Assembly: GCA_963691655.1 (NCBI GenBank)
Contig: OY829327.1
Span: 66,538,079-66,602,078, forward strand
Source: Toxonevra muliebris
Taxonomy: Eukaryota; Arthropoda; Insecta; Diptera; Pallopteridae
DNA: 64,000 nt
Direction of reading: 5' to 3'
Below the pieces are notes generated by a model that saw only the letters and a list, made by a program, of their open reading frames with translations, was not told the origin of the DNA and made no database searches. Positions 44,476 to 56,977 of the stretch are shown here, in pieces. The position numbers were made by a program, and so were the translations under genes. Each line of letters opens with the position of its first letter. The stretch's first letter is position 1.

Positions 44476-45587
44476 AAAACAAACATTAATTAATTAAATT
44501 ATTCAATGGAGTGTTAATAATATGCAAGAAATTGCGTAATTTGTGGAATTCATTTCACATTCAGCAACAAATATCTTTTTTCTTATACCTGTGAGAAAAG
44601 CAATCACTTTTAAATCACAACAAATGCGCCATTTATTATTCATATTTAATTCTTTCCAAAATTAATCTCAACGGTTCATTGTTTTCTTTCATGCCGTTTC
44701 CATATGCTACCGGAATCAATGCTTTGGTGTTATCAATGTAAAAAAAACACTGCTTTTAAACTTCTTTTGGATGAGTCAATTAATAGACGCCTTTCATCAT
44801 TAAACTTTCAATATCATTTCAATAAATAAATGAGTTGTCCTCATTAGCAGTAAACTATGTCATAAATGCCAACTGGGGTCTTCAGAAACTGGTGACGTTT
44901 ACTCCCGGTTCTAACAAATTAAGAGAGTTTAAATCTGCTACCAAAATTTACGCTTTTGATTTTGATAGTTCCAGTTTTCGGACAAGAGCATTCAGAGGTT
45001 CTAGTGAGAATAATTTTGGTCGACTAATTGCTTCACAAGGTGTTAATTCACAAAAAGATAGATATAGTTTTTCACCAATTTCTTAAAACTCTATATTATT
45101 GGATGTTGGTAGTCATTGTTCTAGTAAATATGGTACCGGAAATTCATCACGATGAGGCACAGCCAGCAAAGCTGAAGGTCCCTCTTCATATTCAAAAATT
45201 TTTCGTCAGTGTCAGTTTAAATTCAATACAGCTTTATTTGTGCAAATATAGTTAGTGAATTATACTCTCTAGGACCTCGCCAACGCATTTGAATTGGCCT
45301 TTGAGTTTCGTTGGCCTTTAGAGGAAAAGTTAAAAAATCTGACTACAATAAATTGCAACAATAAGTTACCAATGACCATGAAATTATACCATTGTAACAA
45401 TTACGGCAACAATGTTTCGGTGTCCAAGATTCAGCAGGAAATACTTCTAATTCAAAATACAACTTAAAAATATCTTAAACTTTAATATTAAAAAAATAAA
45501 CATGATTTTCTGAGAGAATGTGTTTTCTGCATACGTAACACAACCAATCATGTTTTTCTTCACAATTTGTTGAAACAATGTAAATAT
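44476..45587. other. AT-rich spacer, no supported gene
   Basis: Two overlapping plus frames (44835-45086, 45028-45255) have somewhat mixed composition (for example RFRTRAFRGSSENN-like strings) but no domain, start context or splice support. I leave them unannotated. Confidence 0.35.
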
Positions 45588-47044
45588 CTTTATATATAAA
45601 ATCGTAGAGTTTTGTGTGTATGTAAGCGTGTAACTTCTGAACGACTAGGCCGATTGAAATCATATTTCCAGAATATATTTTTTTGGACGGGAGGATGATA
45701 CATAGCTATTCATAATAGCTTTTAGGAAAGTGGACGTGGCACCTCCCATACAATCCTAATAGTTTTTTGGGTATATCTCAAGAACCATTTATAGCACAGT
45801 ACAGAAATTTGGTACAATAATAAGAATTGACAATACCATGCTACAACAAAAATAGGGGTGGGATTGACAAAGGGGGTGTGGCACCTTCCATATAACCTGA
45901 ATTTCCATTATGAGATATCTTAGGCGGCATTTATGGTACGGTATTAAAATTTAAATTCTTTCAGTTTGTTGGATTAATGGGTGTGGCACCATGCTTCACT
46001 TTTATTATATACTACTATTTCTACAGCTATTTTCTTCTACTTTTTTCTACAATTTCTTCTTATTTTCTATTACTTTTTTAACTAATATTTTCTACAACCC
46101 TTTTAATACATTTTTTTACAATTTCTTTTTATTTTGTACCACTACTTTCTACCATTTTTTACAATTTTTTCTACTACTATTTTTTTTTATTATTTCTAAC
46201 ACTCTTTCTACTCCATTTTTACTATTTTTGTACTACTATGTTTAACTATTTTTCTACTACTTTTTCTGCTACCTTTTTCTACTTTTTTACTACGATTTTG
46301 AATAATATTTTCCATTCTTTTTCCTACTACCTTTTCTACTACTATTTTCTTCCACTTTTTTACTGCTATTTTCTACTACTTTTTCCATTCCTTTTTCTTC
46401 GCTGTATTAAAATCCGTTAGATGGCGCTGTAATAAATGCTATATTTATAATAAATATCAAATTGGTTAAAATTTTTAAATAATTTTTGGGATATAATTTA
46501 TAATTATAATTTTAAATATAATTTCAAGAATGGTCTTTGATATGAATATAAAGCCTCCTGAAATATTTCTATAATTCAACTGAAATCTAATAAAATTGTT
46601 TAACAAAAAAAACACTTAAAAATTATTCCTTTTGACTACAGATGTGCTGGAATTTCTATCTAACTGTTGAATGACCCCTTTAGCATGGGTTAATAATTTT
46701 GCTCAAACGGTATCATCAACTGATAGGGCTTTGTTTTTGTCGAAGGTCACTCACTGATTGGCCTAACGGTTTTTTTTTTTTTTGTAAATGCCCACTATGT
46801 TCTTTGCTATCAGACTTAAGTTTATAATAATTCTCTGTTTTAATGTACAGTTCTGCAAGTTTAATACTTTTGAAAATGTCAATTGTGTCAATAATGAAAC
46901 ACATTTTTAAATTTAAAACTTGTTTTCTAAATTCAATGGAAGCCAGAATTGTCATTACGAATGTTCAATTTCAAATATCAAGTACATCATTCTTTTTTAA
47001 TTTTCGCGTTTTTTCGCAGAACAACGTTTGCCGGGTCAGCTAGT
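45588..47044 (+). mobile_element. Non-autonomous Helentron/DINE-like element, complete
   Basis: The 5' part (TTATATATAAAATCGTAGAG, then TAACTTCTGAACGACTAGGC) and the 3' terminus (ACAACGTTTGCCGGGTCAGC then TAGT) match the well-known ends of insect Helentron-type non-autonomous elements. Between them lie modules with a GTGGCACCTCCCATACAA core (45737, with a degraded second near 45877), a long pyrimidine-rich TTTCTACTAC microsatellite (45995-46400) and ~600 bp of AT-rich sequence. No Rep/helicase gene is present, so movement would need enzymes from elsewhere. As usual for the group, no target duplication is seen. Confidence 0.75.
45995..46400 (+). repeat. Pyrimidine-rich TTTTCTACTAC microsatellite
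   Basis: Degenerate array of TTTTTCTACTAC/TTTCTACAAT units on the plus strand, inside the Helentron-like element where such elements often carry a microsatellite core. The Phe/Tyr/Leu-rich frames here (45991-46245, 46238-46420) only translate this repeat. Confidence 0.75.
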
Positions 47045-47214
47045 TACTTAAACAAAAAAATAGGAGAAGACTTCAGCAAACTTAACTGAACTGGGCTATT
47101 AACCGAAGTAATGATTTTTATAAATTTACAAAGTTCCGAAATTGTGAAAAAAATCGTTGAAAAAAACGAATACACATTTGAAGATATAAGTGCTTAATTT
47201 AATTAATTACTTAG

Positions 47215-47750
47215 TTAAAGTTTATTTTGCAAAGGAAAGTATATTTTTAGCTTAGAAAATATGTTTAAAGACACAGCAGTTCACTGCGTGTAAAAGGTGA
47301 AAATTTTGAACATTTTTAGAATTTGGGTTTTGTTTTACTAAGATCACTTTTACAGATTTTTATTGTTCAGTGATCTACAGTAAAATTTCATGGGCAACAT
47401 ATTTTTTTAACATATTAACCCTCTATCGACCATCGTAATGGATCAAAAATGTAACTTTTTTTGAAAAGGGCGAAAAATACCCATAACTGTGGACACTAAA
47501 GGTTTAATATGTTGAAGGAAAATATTCGATGGAAAATTCTATTATAAAGTGCTGAACATGCTTGAAACAAGCTTTGATGCAAAACTAACAAGTTGTCCTA
47601 TGATTTATTATACTTAATCTGTTAGAAATAGGCAAACTTTAGGCCCGCGTAAAAAGAAAATTAGACGTAAACTTTTAAAACGCTGAGACACGTATAATTT
47701 TTTTTCTCGAGTTCACGTTCAGAACCTTGTTATTTTTTTTGTGTGTTGAA
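47215..47750 (+). repeat. Dispersed ~520-bp repeat, copy 3
   Basis: Same family as 16605-17125 (direct) and 43996-44475 (inverted). It shares AAAATTTCATGGGCAACATA, CATATTAACCCTCTATCGAC, AGGTTTAATATGTTG and ATACTTAATCTGTTAGAAAT. With copy 2 it forms a pair of inverted repeats about 2.7 kb apart around the Helentron. Confidence 0.7.
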
Positions 47751-48056
47751 CAATGTAATTTAATAGTTTTTTAAATTTCAAGATTAAAATCTTGTTTTTG
47801 GACATGACTGTATAGATCGATCATTTTTAAATTGTTCTCAAGAATTTAGCTGTAAAAGCAATGTACGTGTTTTCACCGATATGGGGAATTTTTCTTTGTT
47901 TTTAAAAAAATAGTACGGGGAAATGTAACAGTACAGTAATACAAAGTAGTACAGTTAAGCCCAAAAACAGTGCTGTACTGCTGAAAACATTACCACCTTG
48001 CATTAATGAACTTTTTTTTAGTTGGTCTTTTTAATTTATGAGACAAACATATTTAA

Positions 48057-48102
48057 ATTTTGATTCCCAGCAAAAGTCTTGACTTTTGCTGGAAATCAAA
48101 AT
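48057..48102. repeat. Near-perfect hairpin, 22-bp arms
   Basis: ATTTTGATTCCCAGCAAAAG+TC, a 2-nt loop, then GACTTTTGCTGGAAATCAAA+AT. Only one mismatch in 22 pairs. No gene context; possibly the collapsed remnant of an inverted-repeat element. Confidence 0.7.
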
Positions 48103-51100
48103 ATCAAGGTATTTTCATTTGAAAAATATATCTACATTTCAATAAATTAAAAAAATGGACTTTTTTTTAACGATTTTATATATCTACCGTTGCCAAAATT
48201 AAATGAGGGTCAATTTGGTAAGGCTTAGCTTTTTATTCAAATTGTTGCTTCCTCACCCACTTATACTCCTACAGTGATAGAGAATATAAATCCACTGTAG
48301 AAAAAATATGAAGAGGAATGAAATGAAGATAATTGTTAACTTGATAAAAATTGAGAGCAGTTTTTGGAACCCTTTAGTTACAGTAGTGATCACCGATTTC
48401 CCGCTCACAGTGATTAAATCACCGATAACGAAATATCGACCATCACTAATTTATTTATATTTTGGAAATTGAGCTGGAACAGGAAACATAATTTTTCTAT
48501 TTTTTCTGATTTTTTGCTTATAAATTACTTTGGTTTTTTGGCAATTCGAAAATAATATTGGCCACCCAAAAATAGCTTCCTTATATCCGAAGGGCCTTTT
48601 AGAATCTAAAACTCAACAAATGGATCACATTGGTATGAGTCAAAATTAGAAATCGCTTCACTGAACACTTGAATTAATCCAATATACTAAACATTCATTT
48701 AAATATCAAAGTATCATATTTGATAATTTTATAATTTACCACTACATATTTCACAAATTACTATTTATTACCAGGGAGCGGATTTTGTGGACCTAAAAAC
48801 TAAGAAAAAGACAAAATAGAATTTCAAAAAAGGCAGAAAAATGGATTAAAAAATACCAAAAAAGCAGCGTAAAACTAAAAAAGGGCACAAAAAAATTGGA
48901 AATCAATTATTGTACAATTTCATTTTTTTTTATTTAAAAAATGCATTTAAATGCTTTTTAAAACGAAATTCTACATCTATCGATATTGAATTTTCAAAGC
49001 AAAAAAAAAAAAAAAAAAATTAGAGGAAGCAACGAAGTCGCACATTTTTTCATGGCATTGCGTCAGTTACAAAAGCAAATAAAAAATTAAGGGAGCCGTT
49101 AAATAAAGTTGCAGATGCCTTTACTCTTTCAAAATTTTTACAGCCAAAATATAACCACTTCCGTTTTCAACACATGAGCCAACAATGACTTTGGTAACAT
49201 AATGTCCAGCTTTGACGGTCATCAATCGAAAAGAAAATAAGTTTTTCATTAATTTGAGACCGGATTTTTAAAAGAACTTCATAATTTTTTGTACTGTGGA
49301 CTTATCAGAAGCTTTCTTCTTTATGTATTTCTCAAACAGCTTTTGAATTTTGGACAGTGGAGCTTTTCAACGGTATGTCCCACGTCAGCATCTTTTGGTA
49401 TTTTGCCCCCAACATGAGAAATTATCAATTGCTCCATCTTTTTTTAAATTCACCGTCTTAATATAATTCTATCGCTTTACGTCTTGGAGACGAATTTTTC
49501 ATAATCCGCTCGCTGTAGCTAAAGTAACAGGTACTTCATTCTTTATTTACGTTTAACTTCCATCTATTGACATATTCTTTCTAAAACTACAATTATGTAT
49601 ATACCTAGTGATACTAATGATTTCATATTTTCGTTCAACATTTTTTCGCAATATCTTTTCATTAACTTTCAAATAGTTTAGCTGGATATAAGGAATGTAA
49701 TTATTCCAAAATATCTTCACAATTCCCATAACATTAAAGTGATGCATGCTTTCGCCGCCATCACTGCCAGCATACCACTCACCAAAGTTTACGTTAGAAT
49801 TGAAAACCCCAGCCCAATCATTTTTTTAGCTCTACTACCATAATAAGACAATACCGCATCGCAATTGCATCAGCTGATGCTGTAACAAGTAATGCATAGA
49901 TGGAGATGTATGTAGGTGCTCATTCATATCATCAACCTCAAACTAACCTCATACTACACCACACCATGCCCCATGCCACTGTTTCCTAAACCATATGCTG
50001 CACTACGAGTACATGGACTGCCTCCAAGGAATGATTGTCCTACTTTTTATTTCCTTCGCTGCTTTCACTGCACATTTTTTCATTTTTCATTGCTTTACTG
50101 ATGTTGCTGCTTTTGCTCTTGCTCTTGCTATTGCTTCTGATGATGACGATGCTGATGTAGCTGTTGCTGCTATATTCCTCTCGGTTGCTTGCATTTCTTT
50201 TGTTTTTGTCCTTCTTTTCAAACCTGAACCAATTTTATGCTTTTTCCTTTTTCTCATTTTTGTTGCAATTTTCTTTTTTATCTTTTATTTCTTCTAGTAT
50301 TTTTTCAAGTTAAAGAAAATCAATTTTTTATTATTATCATCAGCATCATCTGGTCTCATTGCTGCGTCATTGCGGATTCTCTGTTGCGTTGTGTGGGTGT
50401 TAGCTTTCTTTATGAAAATCGCTATGTATGTATGTATATCAATTTATGTACCTACACCCAGAGAAATGTTTTGTTGGCGTGGAGTCATCAAACAAATATT
50501 CTGCCACAGTGATAGAAAAGTTGTTCTTTTACCTAAAATTCATTGGAAGTAATTGATATTAGGTATTCCTTCGACGAAATGAAATGCTTAAATGTACAAT
50601 TTGTTTCTGGTTTTATTCTATATTTGGATAAAAGAAAATGACGCGGTGGGACAGGAAGAATATCATAAGTAATTTGTTATCATGGCTTGTAGGATTCATC
50701 GGCCCTTATGCCTCTGAATATCGTCAGAACTTTGAGATATACCTATGTAGATATATTTAAACCTTTCATGCCCGATGTTGCCTATTGGCACTTTAATGTG
50801 GCATAAAATAGGTGTTTAACAAATTTCACTAATAATAATATATGCATTCAGTTGTGTTACGTATTCTTTACGTTTTCTGATTGCCATACATTCGAAATTT
50901 CGTGCTTATGATATTTTTTTTTTACATTTTTTGTCTTTGTTAAAAAAAAATGCTTTAAACTTTTACTAAGCAGAAATTTTCATTATAAAATATGTTTATA
51001 AAAGACAAGAGAATATGAAAATAAAAAAATTGGAGAAAAAAGGTTATCCCGTGGTTGTCTACAGCTCCATAGCAAAGTTTTTTTAAACTTTAATAAAGGA

Positions 51101-53095
51101 CAAACAAGTCAATGTAGAAAGATGAAATTTAATGTGATGATTATGGAGGTTCTAAATAACCATGATTTCTAGCAGCCACCATTAAAATTCGGCCATGAAA
51201 GGGCTAAAAATAAAATTAAATTATCTAATATTAAAGGTAATTGAAGAAAAAATGTGGATATTGTAATTGATTATTGCTGATTTGAATTAAATTGTTTTTA
51301 GACACAAATGTAATCTAAATATGTAAAAAATAAATATGTAAAATATTGAAGTAAAGAATGCGAAATTTGTAAAAAAAAAAGTACAATTAAAAAAAAGCAA
51401 TTTTTATCATCAAAAGATTTCACAATTTCTTCAATACTTTAATACTGTCAAAGAGAGCGACTTCTGAAATTATTAATATGTAAATATAACCCCGGAAATC
51501 CAAGATATAAATATAGAACCTTACCATATACATTAAATTGTATTATTTATGGGCATTATGACATTTTCAGTTTTTAATAAGAATGTACTGTCCGGGAAAA
51601 GTCTCAGTTCTCAATAAGAATAGATACCCCATAAACTGTAGGTTTTGTCGTTTACGGAAAAGCCTCCATTTTGATGTTCCGTTTTATCCATTTACTGTCC
51701 CTTTTCTGAATACAGAAATGGATTTATTACTTCTGCATCGTTTCTGGAACGCAAACGGTGCGTTTTGTTTCTTGGGTACTGAGAACGTTAAAAAGGATTT
51801 CTTAAAATTCTAACAGCATCGTGCGTAATCAGCGTTGTTATCAGAGAAGGGCCACTGTGATAAATTGTTTGAAACCTAATATCGGTCATATCGAGTAAGA
51901 GGTTCTGCTGCAGAATCCATTAATGAACCAAATGATTCGGTAGGACAATTTATTCGATCGCTGTAATGTATTTAGTTCTCTGGGTGTATGTGCGTACGAT
52001 TGTTGTTTATTTGATGAGGATTTGCAACAGTTTCATCACATTTTTAATACATTTTCTTTTCTTTAACTTAATTTGTATTCCGCAATTTTAAAGGGCGGGT
52101 TTTCTTGACTTTAATTTTAACAATACATTTTGCTCCCTTTTATGTCCTAAATAACTTTATAATAAATTCGTTTAGTATAAAATTCCAAAAAATTTAATTA
52201 AATCGTGATTTTTGTTTGGATTGTTGTGATTGTAGCCAAAAAAATCAAAAATAGAGCCTTTAAAATTAAAAATTGCGATCAAAATGCTTTTCTGCTTTCT
52301 GTTCGGATGTGGCGTATAAATGAAAGTTCTCTCAAGTCCGGAGCTTGAAACTAACTTTTATTTAATTTTGGTTTTTAGAGGCTTTTTATTATTCGTTCCT
52401 TAGCATGAACGGAAGGATTTAAAACATTTTCTTTCTTTAGTGCAACAGAAAACAAGTTTCAAGGACTGCATTTGACGAATGCCAATTTGTTGCTGCGCAT
52501 AATCGATAAATAATAAATTTTTTTCCCCCACACTCTTGTTCACTAAATTGGGGTCGCTGAACACGAACCCGGTGTCAAATTCACAAATTTCCCAGCGGTT
52601 AAGGAGCGATCGTCAAAGGGTTAAGTAGGAGTATGATGCACTACGACCAGATTTAATATTTTGTGCAGCCCTTGTTTTTAAAACAGATCTAAATTAAATA
52701 CTAACGAATCTAAGAAGTGTGTTAGGTTTAATGACCCATATCTCAGAAGGACTTAAAAGTTCCTTCCCGAAGTAAAATGTTCTATACCTTAAGGTAACCG
52801 GACACTAACATAATATGTGTTTGAGCGTTTCCCTGTCTTCCTTGCATAATCATCTTCTTAAGGTGGAAATATACACAAAGAAGCGAGAAGACGTTTGAAC
52901 ATAAAGTAACGATTTTTAGAAAAAAATCTGTTATTACTTTTTTATTATTTATTTTAATTAATTGTATAGTTTTATCAATAAGTTTTTTCTTAAAATATGT
53001 TTTACAAAATTGATTAAAACTAAACTAAATACGGCATAAGACATTAGTGTTGGGTGCCGGATTGGCAACATTTAAAGATTTCATTTAAAATTAAA
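48103..53095. other. Largely non-coding AT-rich DNA
   Basis: Contains an A-run at 49001-49019, a GATCACCGATTT/AAATCACCGATAACG patch near 48388-48430 that resembles a DNA-transposon end, and triplet-like GTTGCTGCTTTTGCTCTTGC repeats near 50103. At 49020-49500 the minus strand gives broken strings such as KSTVQKIMKFF and AGHYVTKVIVGSCVENGSG that could be an ancient transposase, not identified. Frames at 49995-50297 and 51583-51813 are not convincing genes. Confidence 0.4.
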
Positions 53096-53099
53096 TTTC

Positions 53100-55170
53100 A
53101 ATAGTTAAGACTATTTGTTATATATTTATACAGCGCAAAATTACGTTCATTCAAAATATCTGCAAGTTCATTAAACGATAATATACTTTTTCCAAAATGT
53201 ATAACTCTTATTCTACTATAAATTGGGCATCGTCCAATGAAATGATAATCGTCCTCTACTTCATTCCAATTGTAATAATTTGGAATATTTTTAGGAAGAT
53301 GTAAAATTCTTTTGAAGAAATATCGAAGTAGTTTTTCAACTTGTTCGGCAAAATTTGATGCCGATAAAAAAAATAAGCCACTAAAAAAATCCTATGACAA
53401 AGACTAGATAATTGTCTATATAATAACTACAAACAAAAATTTCAAGTCAATCGGTTCAGGGGTTGCCAAGATATTTTGGTCACCGATTTGAAAAATATGG
53501 TTTCGAAAAAAACACGTTTCTAAGTTGAGCAGTGACTTTTTTCCCTGTCTGATCGGGCTGCTTGGTGGTGGTAAGCAGCCGTTATTTCTTCGAATTTTTG
53601 TCTTTAAATTTTCACCAGACATTCTTAAGACCTCAAGCTCTAAGATCGATTGAAAATCGATTTTTTGGCCACTCTAGATGTATATTCGCCCTTAAGAGGG
53701 CAGTGTCCTGTGAAGATCCCTGTTTGATTCGATTATACGTTTCGAATTAGTTGGAGACCGTTAGGTCCGGCCTTTAGTCTGCGAGAGCTTTTGCTTCGCA
53801 ATGTTTTATTATTGTTTGGGTGTATTTTTATTAGGCGGTCCGCCCCTTCATTTCTATCAAACCATTCAGGACCCGGTATCATAGGCAGTGTAAGTTTATT
53901 CCTGTCGGGTAGGGTTGAAAACAATGCAATAAAATTTTAGATTTTATGGTATATGAGGTTAGATCTTTTAGAGAATATTAATGAAGACACCGTTTATTCG
54001 CCTACTATTATTTTATATATTTTATTACATGGCGTTCTGCATAGAAGGCATTTTTCCCATTGCTACGGCTTTCTGAAATCTGTGTTCACCGACTTCAGCG
54101 CCAGCTCCAGCACTGCCATCTCACATTTTAAACGCATCAGTTTACCAAACTTGTGCACCGGGTCGAATTGTGAAATGTTCGTTTTTCCATATTTGACATA
54201 TAACCAGTAGAGCCAGAGAGTTTCAGTCAAGGGTTGTCCTGAAATTTATTCAAAATTGATAGGTGTCCTGTAACATCCCACTTTTGAGAAGGTTTACATT
54301 AGGCAGTCTAAGGGAACTCTAACTGTTAAGTGTAATGGGGAAAATCAGTTATTGCAGCCGTGAGGCACCTAGGCGAAGAAGTTTATTGAACTCAGACTGT
54401 GTCTTAACTGGCTATGTTTTTGGCCACCAAGCAATTGCTGCATAGGTGACCATGGGTTTGATGACTGTTTGCTATGATCAGTACGTCATTTTTGGTTTCA
54501 GTCCCCATTTTGTACCGTGAAGGCGTTGGCCATTGTTGCCTTTTTAACAATCTTCTACAGATGTGAGTTCCAGGTGAGATTTTTATCAAGGATCAGACAT
54601 TAAGCCTCATCTGAAAGTACTAGTTTATTAAGTCTGATTGCTTTGTAGTTAAGCTATATTTTCAATGTGAAAAGCACTATGATTGTTTTATTTGAGATTA
54701 TTGTTAACCTTTGTTCGGAACACAATTCTACTTTGGTATGCAACGTTTCTTGGATTCTGGCCGATATAGTGGGACCATCGGAACCCCTAATTGTAATAAC
54801 TACATCATCTGCAAAGCCGAGGGGCTAAAACCTAGGTTTGCTAATCTTTCAAGAAGTTTGTCAATAACCATAGTCCACAATAAGGGCGATAAGACTCCCT
54901 CTTGGGGACATTCCTTTGTTGTCGATTGCGGGTTTAATTGCGAGTCTCCTTGATCATAACTTACTTTGCAAGTGCCCATCTTATGATCATTGTGACCATG
55001 GCGTCTCTTAGAGCAGAGAACGACGTATTGTCGAATGCTCCTCGAATATCAATGAAGGCTCACAGTGCTGTTATTTTAACAGCCAAACCCGTTTCGATTG
55101 ATTTCGTTAGACTATGTATGGCCGTTCCCGTCCAGTTAAGAGTTTTCTCGAGTTTCCCTCTCTAGATCCG
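53100..55170 (-). pseudogene. Heavily degenerate LINE ORF2 remnant(s)
   Basis: Minus-strand, multi-frame blocks occur in ORF2 order: VAFIDIRGAFDNTSFSALRD (RT box A, about 55000-55090), VLSPLLWTMVIDKLL (box B side, about 54880), a WGTETKNDVL / AIAWWPKT-like thumb block (about 54410-54500), then GPEWFDRNEGADRL (53840-53890, resembling the GNExAD of RNase H), and DDYHFIGRCPIYSRIRVIHF (53190-53260, the Cys/His end of LINE ORF2). The GxFDNT and SPLLW style suggests a LOA/I-like lineage with RNase H, unlike the R1 element here. Many stops and gaps; the lowest block could belong to another insertion. Confidence 0.55.
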
Positions 55171-55300
55171 CAATATTCGGTAACAGCAAAGACACTATGT
55201 ATAAGGAGGATAGGTAACTAGTCCCTGGGCCCCCTGGATCCAGGATCCTTGCCCCCAAATTTCTACCTAAATATGCCAAATATAAAATTTAGAAATCTCT

Positions 55301-55608
55301 TTCTCCGCTTTTAGACACTACGATTTTCATGCGATTTCTCTTTGCGATTCTCTTTTGCGACTTTGTTCTACTGCCGATAGCTTTTAAACACAGCGATTTT
55401 GACCAAGAGATTGTTTGTTTCTGTTTGATTTTTGACATTCGTTTTACATGAGTGCGACAAAGATGCAAAAGGTAAACGTCAATAAATCGCAGCAAAATCG
55501 CTGGTACGTACGATTGGGACACGCCCCCTTTCAGTTCCCCTCCTTCGCCCACAAACAGCAAATCGGAGAGACGAATCGTATGAAAATCGCAGTGTCTAAA
55601 AGGAGACT
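55301..55608. mobile_element. MITE with TTAGACACT-CGATTTTCAT termini
   Basis: Left TTAGACACTACGATTTTCAT (55311) pairs with the right end, whose reverse complement reads TTAGACACTGCGATTTTCAT. The inverted similarity extends to TCTCC outside and CGATT inside. The ~300-bp interior has no transposase; the minus frame 55289-55561 runs through a terminal repeat and is spurious. Target duplication not resolved. Confidence 0.6.
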
Positions 55609-56690
55609 TTGCTAACTAAATATTAGCATCGTTCAATAGCCCACAAATTACTATTTTGTAGCATTTGGACTTTCTTCTTTTCGAATCTACTATCTGAATC
55701 ATCAAACCTTAAAAGTTAAGTTAATATCGTACCTCTTTGCAGACCGTATTTTAAACTCATGAGTATCTAAAGTTATAAGATTCAATGTATTGTAACACAA
55801 ACTTTATATCGCTATTTGGCTATAATGTAATATCGTGGGTGTTTTATGGACGAGGTACCGATGGCGTTAAAACATAATGATCACATTTTATAACGTCGGT
55901 CTGGTAATGAATGTATGTGTGTGAGTGGTATGTTAATTTCCCTAAAGCATTGTTAGTTTGATATATGTGTACTATCTATGTATTTGTGTTCAATGAACTA
56001 AAGATACTTAGTTTCCTTTTTCTATTTTTACTAAACAAGTCGCAAACACAGCATATGAAAGTACAGAGTGTCAATGGCGGCAAAAGAGACTTATCTAAAT
56101 GTCAATTACAATGAAATTGAGTTCCTTTCAACGCTATTTAAATTGAGCTCTGCGTGTTTCAATCTTACCTTCTTTCATACCATTAATGACTATGTACAAT
56201 GTACATATATGTTTGTATATATGTATGTATGTATTAAGAAGTAGCTAAATTTTATGCTGCAATGCCATAACATTGTGTCTTTTGTATATTTATGTGTTTT
56301 TGTGTATTATGTCACTGTCAAAATGGCAAAATTCTAAGCCACCCGCCCACCATGGCACCCTCAGTTTCAAGTACTTGTATCCGGCTGATTTGTGTATTGG
56401 ATTGCTATCTCCTAAGATAGACAGACAGACACACAACGTGCAAATGAAGGTGACACAAAATCGATCTTTAATATGCTTCTTGGCACTTGTGACATTTTTT
56501 CCTTCTTCCATTTATTCACTCACTCATTCATTCACTCGCTTATTCTTCTTTCATCAAACAAATGCCATAAGATGTTTTATTGTTATTTTCATCTCATCAT
56601 AAGAACAATAGCTGTGTATTTATGCAGGGTACATAAGTATTTATATTAAAGAGCATCAAACCCGCCAAAAAAATGTTTTGTTATACCCCT
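55609..56690. other. Non-coding DNA with microsatellites
   Basis: GTACATATATGTTTGTATATATG tracts occur near 56200-56235. Overlapping opposite-strand frames at 56273-56602 and 56290-56511 show no domain. Confidence 0.4.
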
Positions 56691-56977
56691 TGACCTCGAC
56701 CTCGATAACCGAGTGAGTAGCGCACTTGGCTTTCTCCGTGCGGTTGCGGTTTCGATTCCCACCTCGGGCTACACAAGTGCACCTCTAGACAATTTACAAG
56801 CCCACCAAGTGTTAACAAATTTCTTTTTATAAGTTTTCCTATATCCCCTTTTGGACTCGATATAAAAACTGTAGGTCAGTATTGAGCCAACCCAATACTG
56901 TTGCCAAAAAATCTCATGTGGTATCACATGAGCCTAAGTATGTCCTTCCCAAAAACCAGAAAGGGTAGCCACTCCAA
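56691..56977 (+). mobile_element. Diverged tRNA-derived SINE related to the other two
   Basis: The head GACCTCGATAACCGAGTGAG has an A-box-like TAACCGAGTGAG, followed by a B-box-like GGTTTCGATTCCC. The body keeps AACTGTAGGTC, TGTGGTATCACATGAGCCTA and ends GTAGCCACTCCAACC, all shared with the SINE at 41746-42056. The rest has diverged, so it is an older or sister subfamily. A T-run follows. No target duplication found. Confidence 0.65.

Noticed and set aside
45991..46245. Hydrophobic Phe/Tyr-rich plus-strand frame, possible membrane protein
   Set aside because: It is the translation of a TTTTCTAC microsatellite inside a Helentron-like element.
49995..50297. 100-codon frame with membrane-like segments and a run of Asp
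   Set aside because: Produced by T-rich and GATGATGACGATG triplet sequence; no family signature, start context or splice sites.
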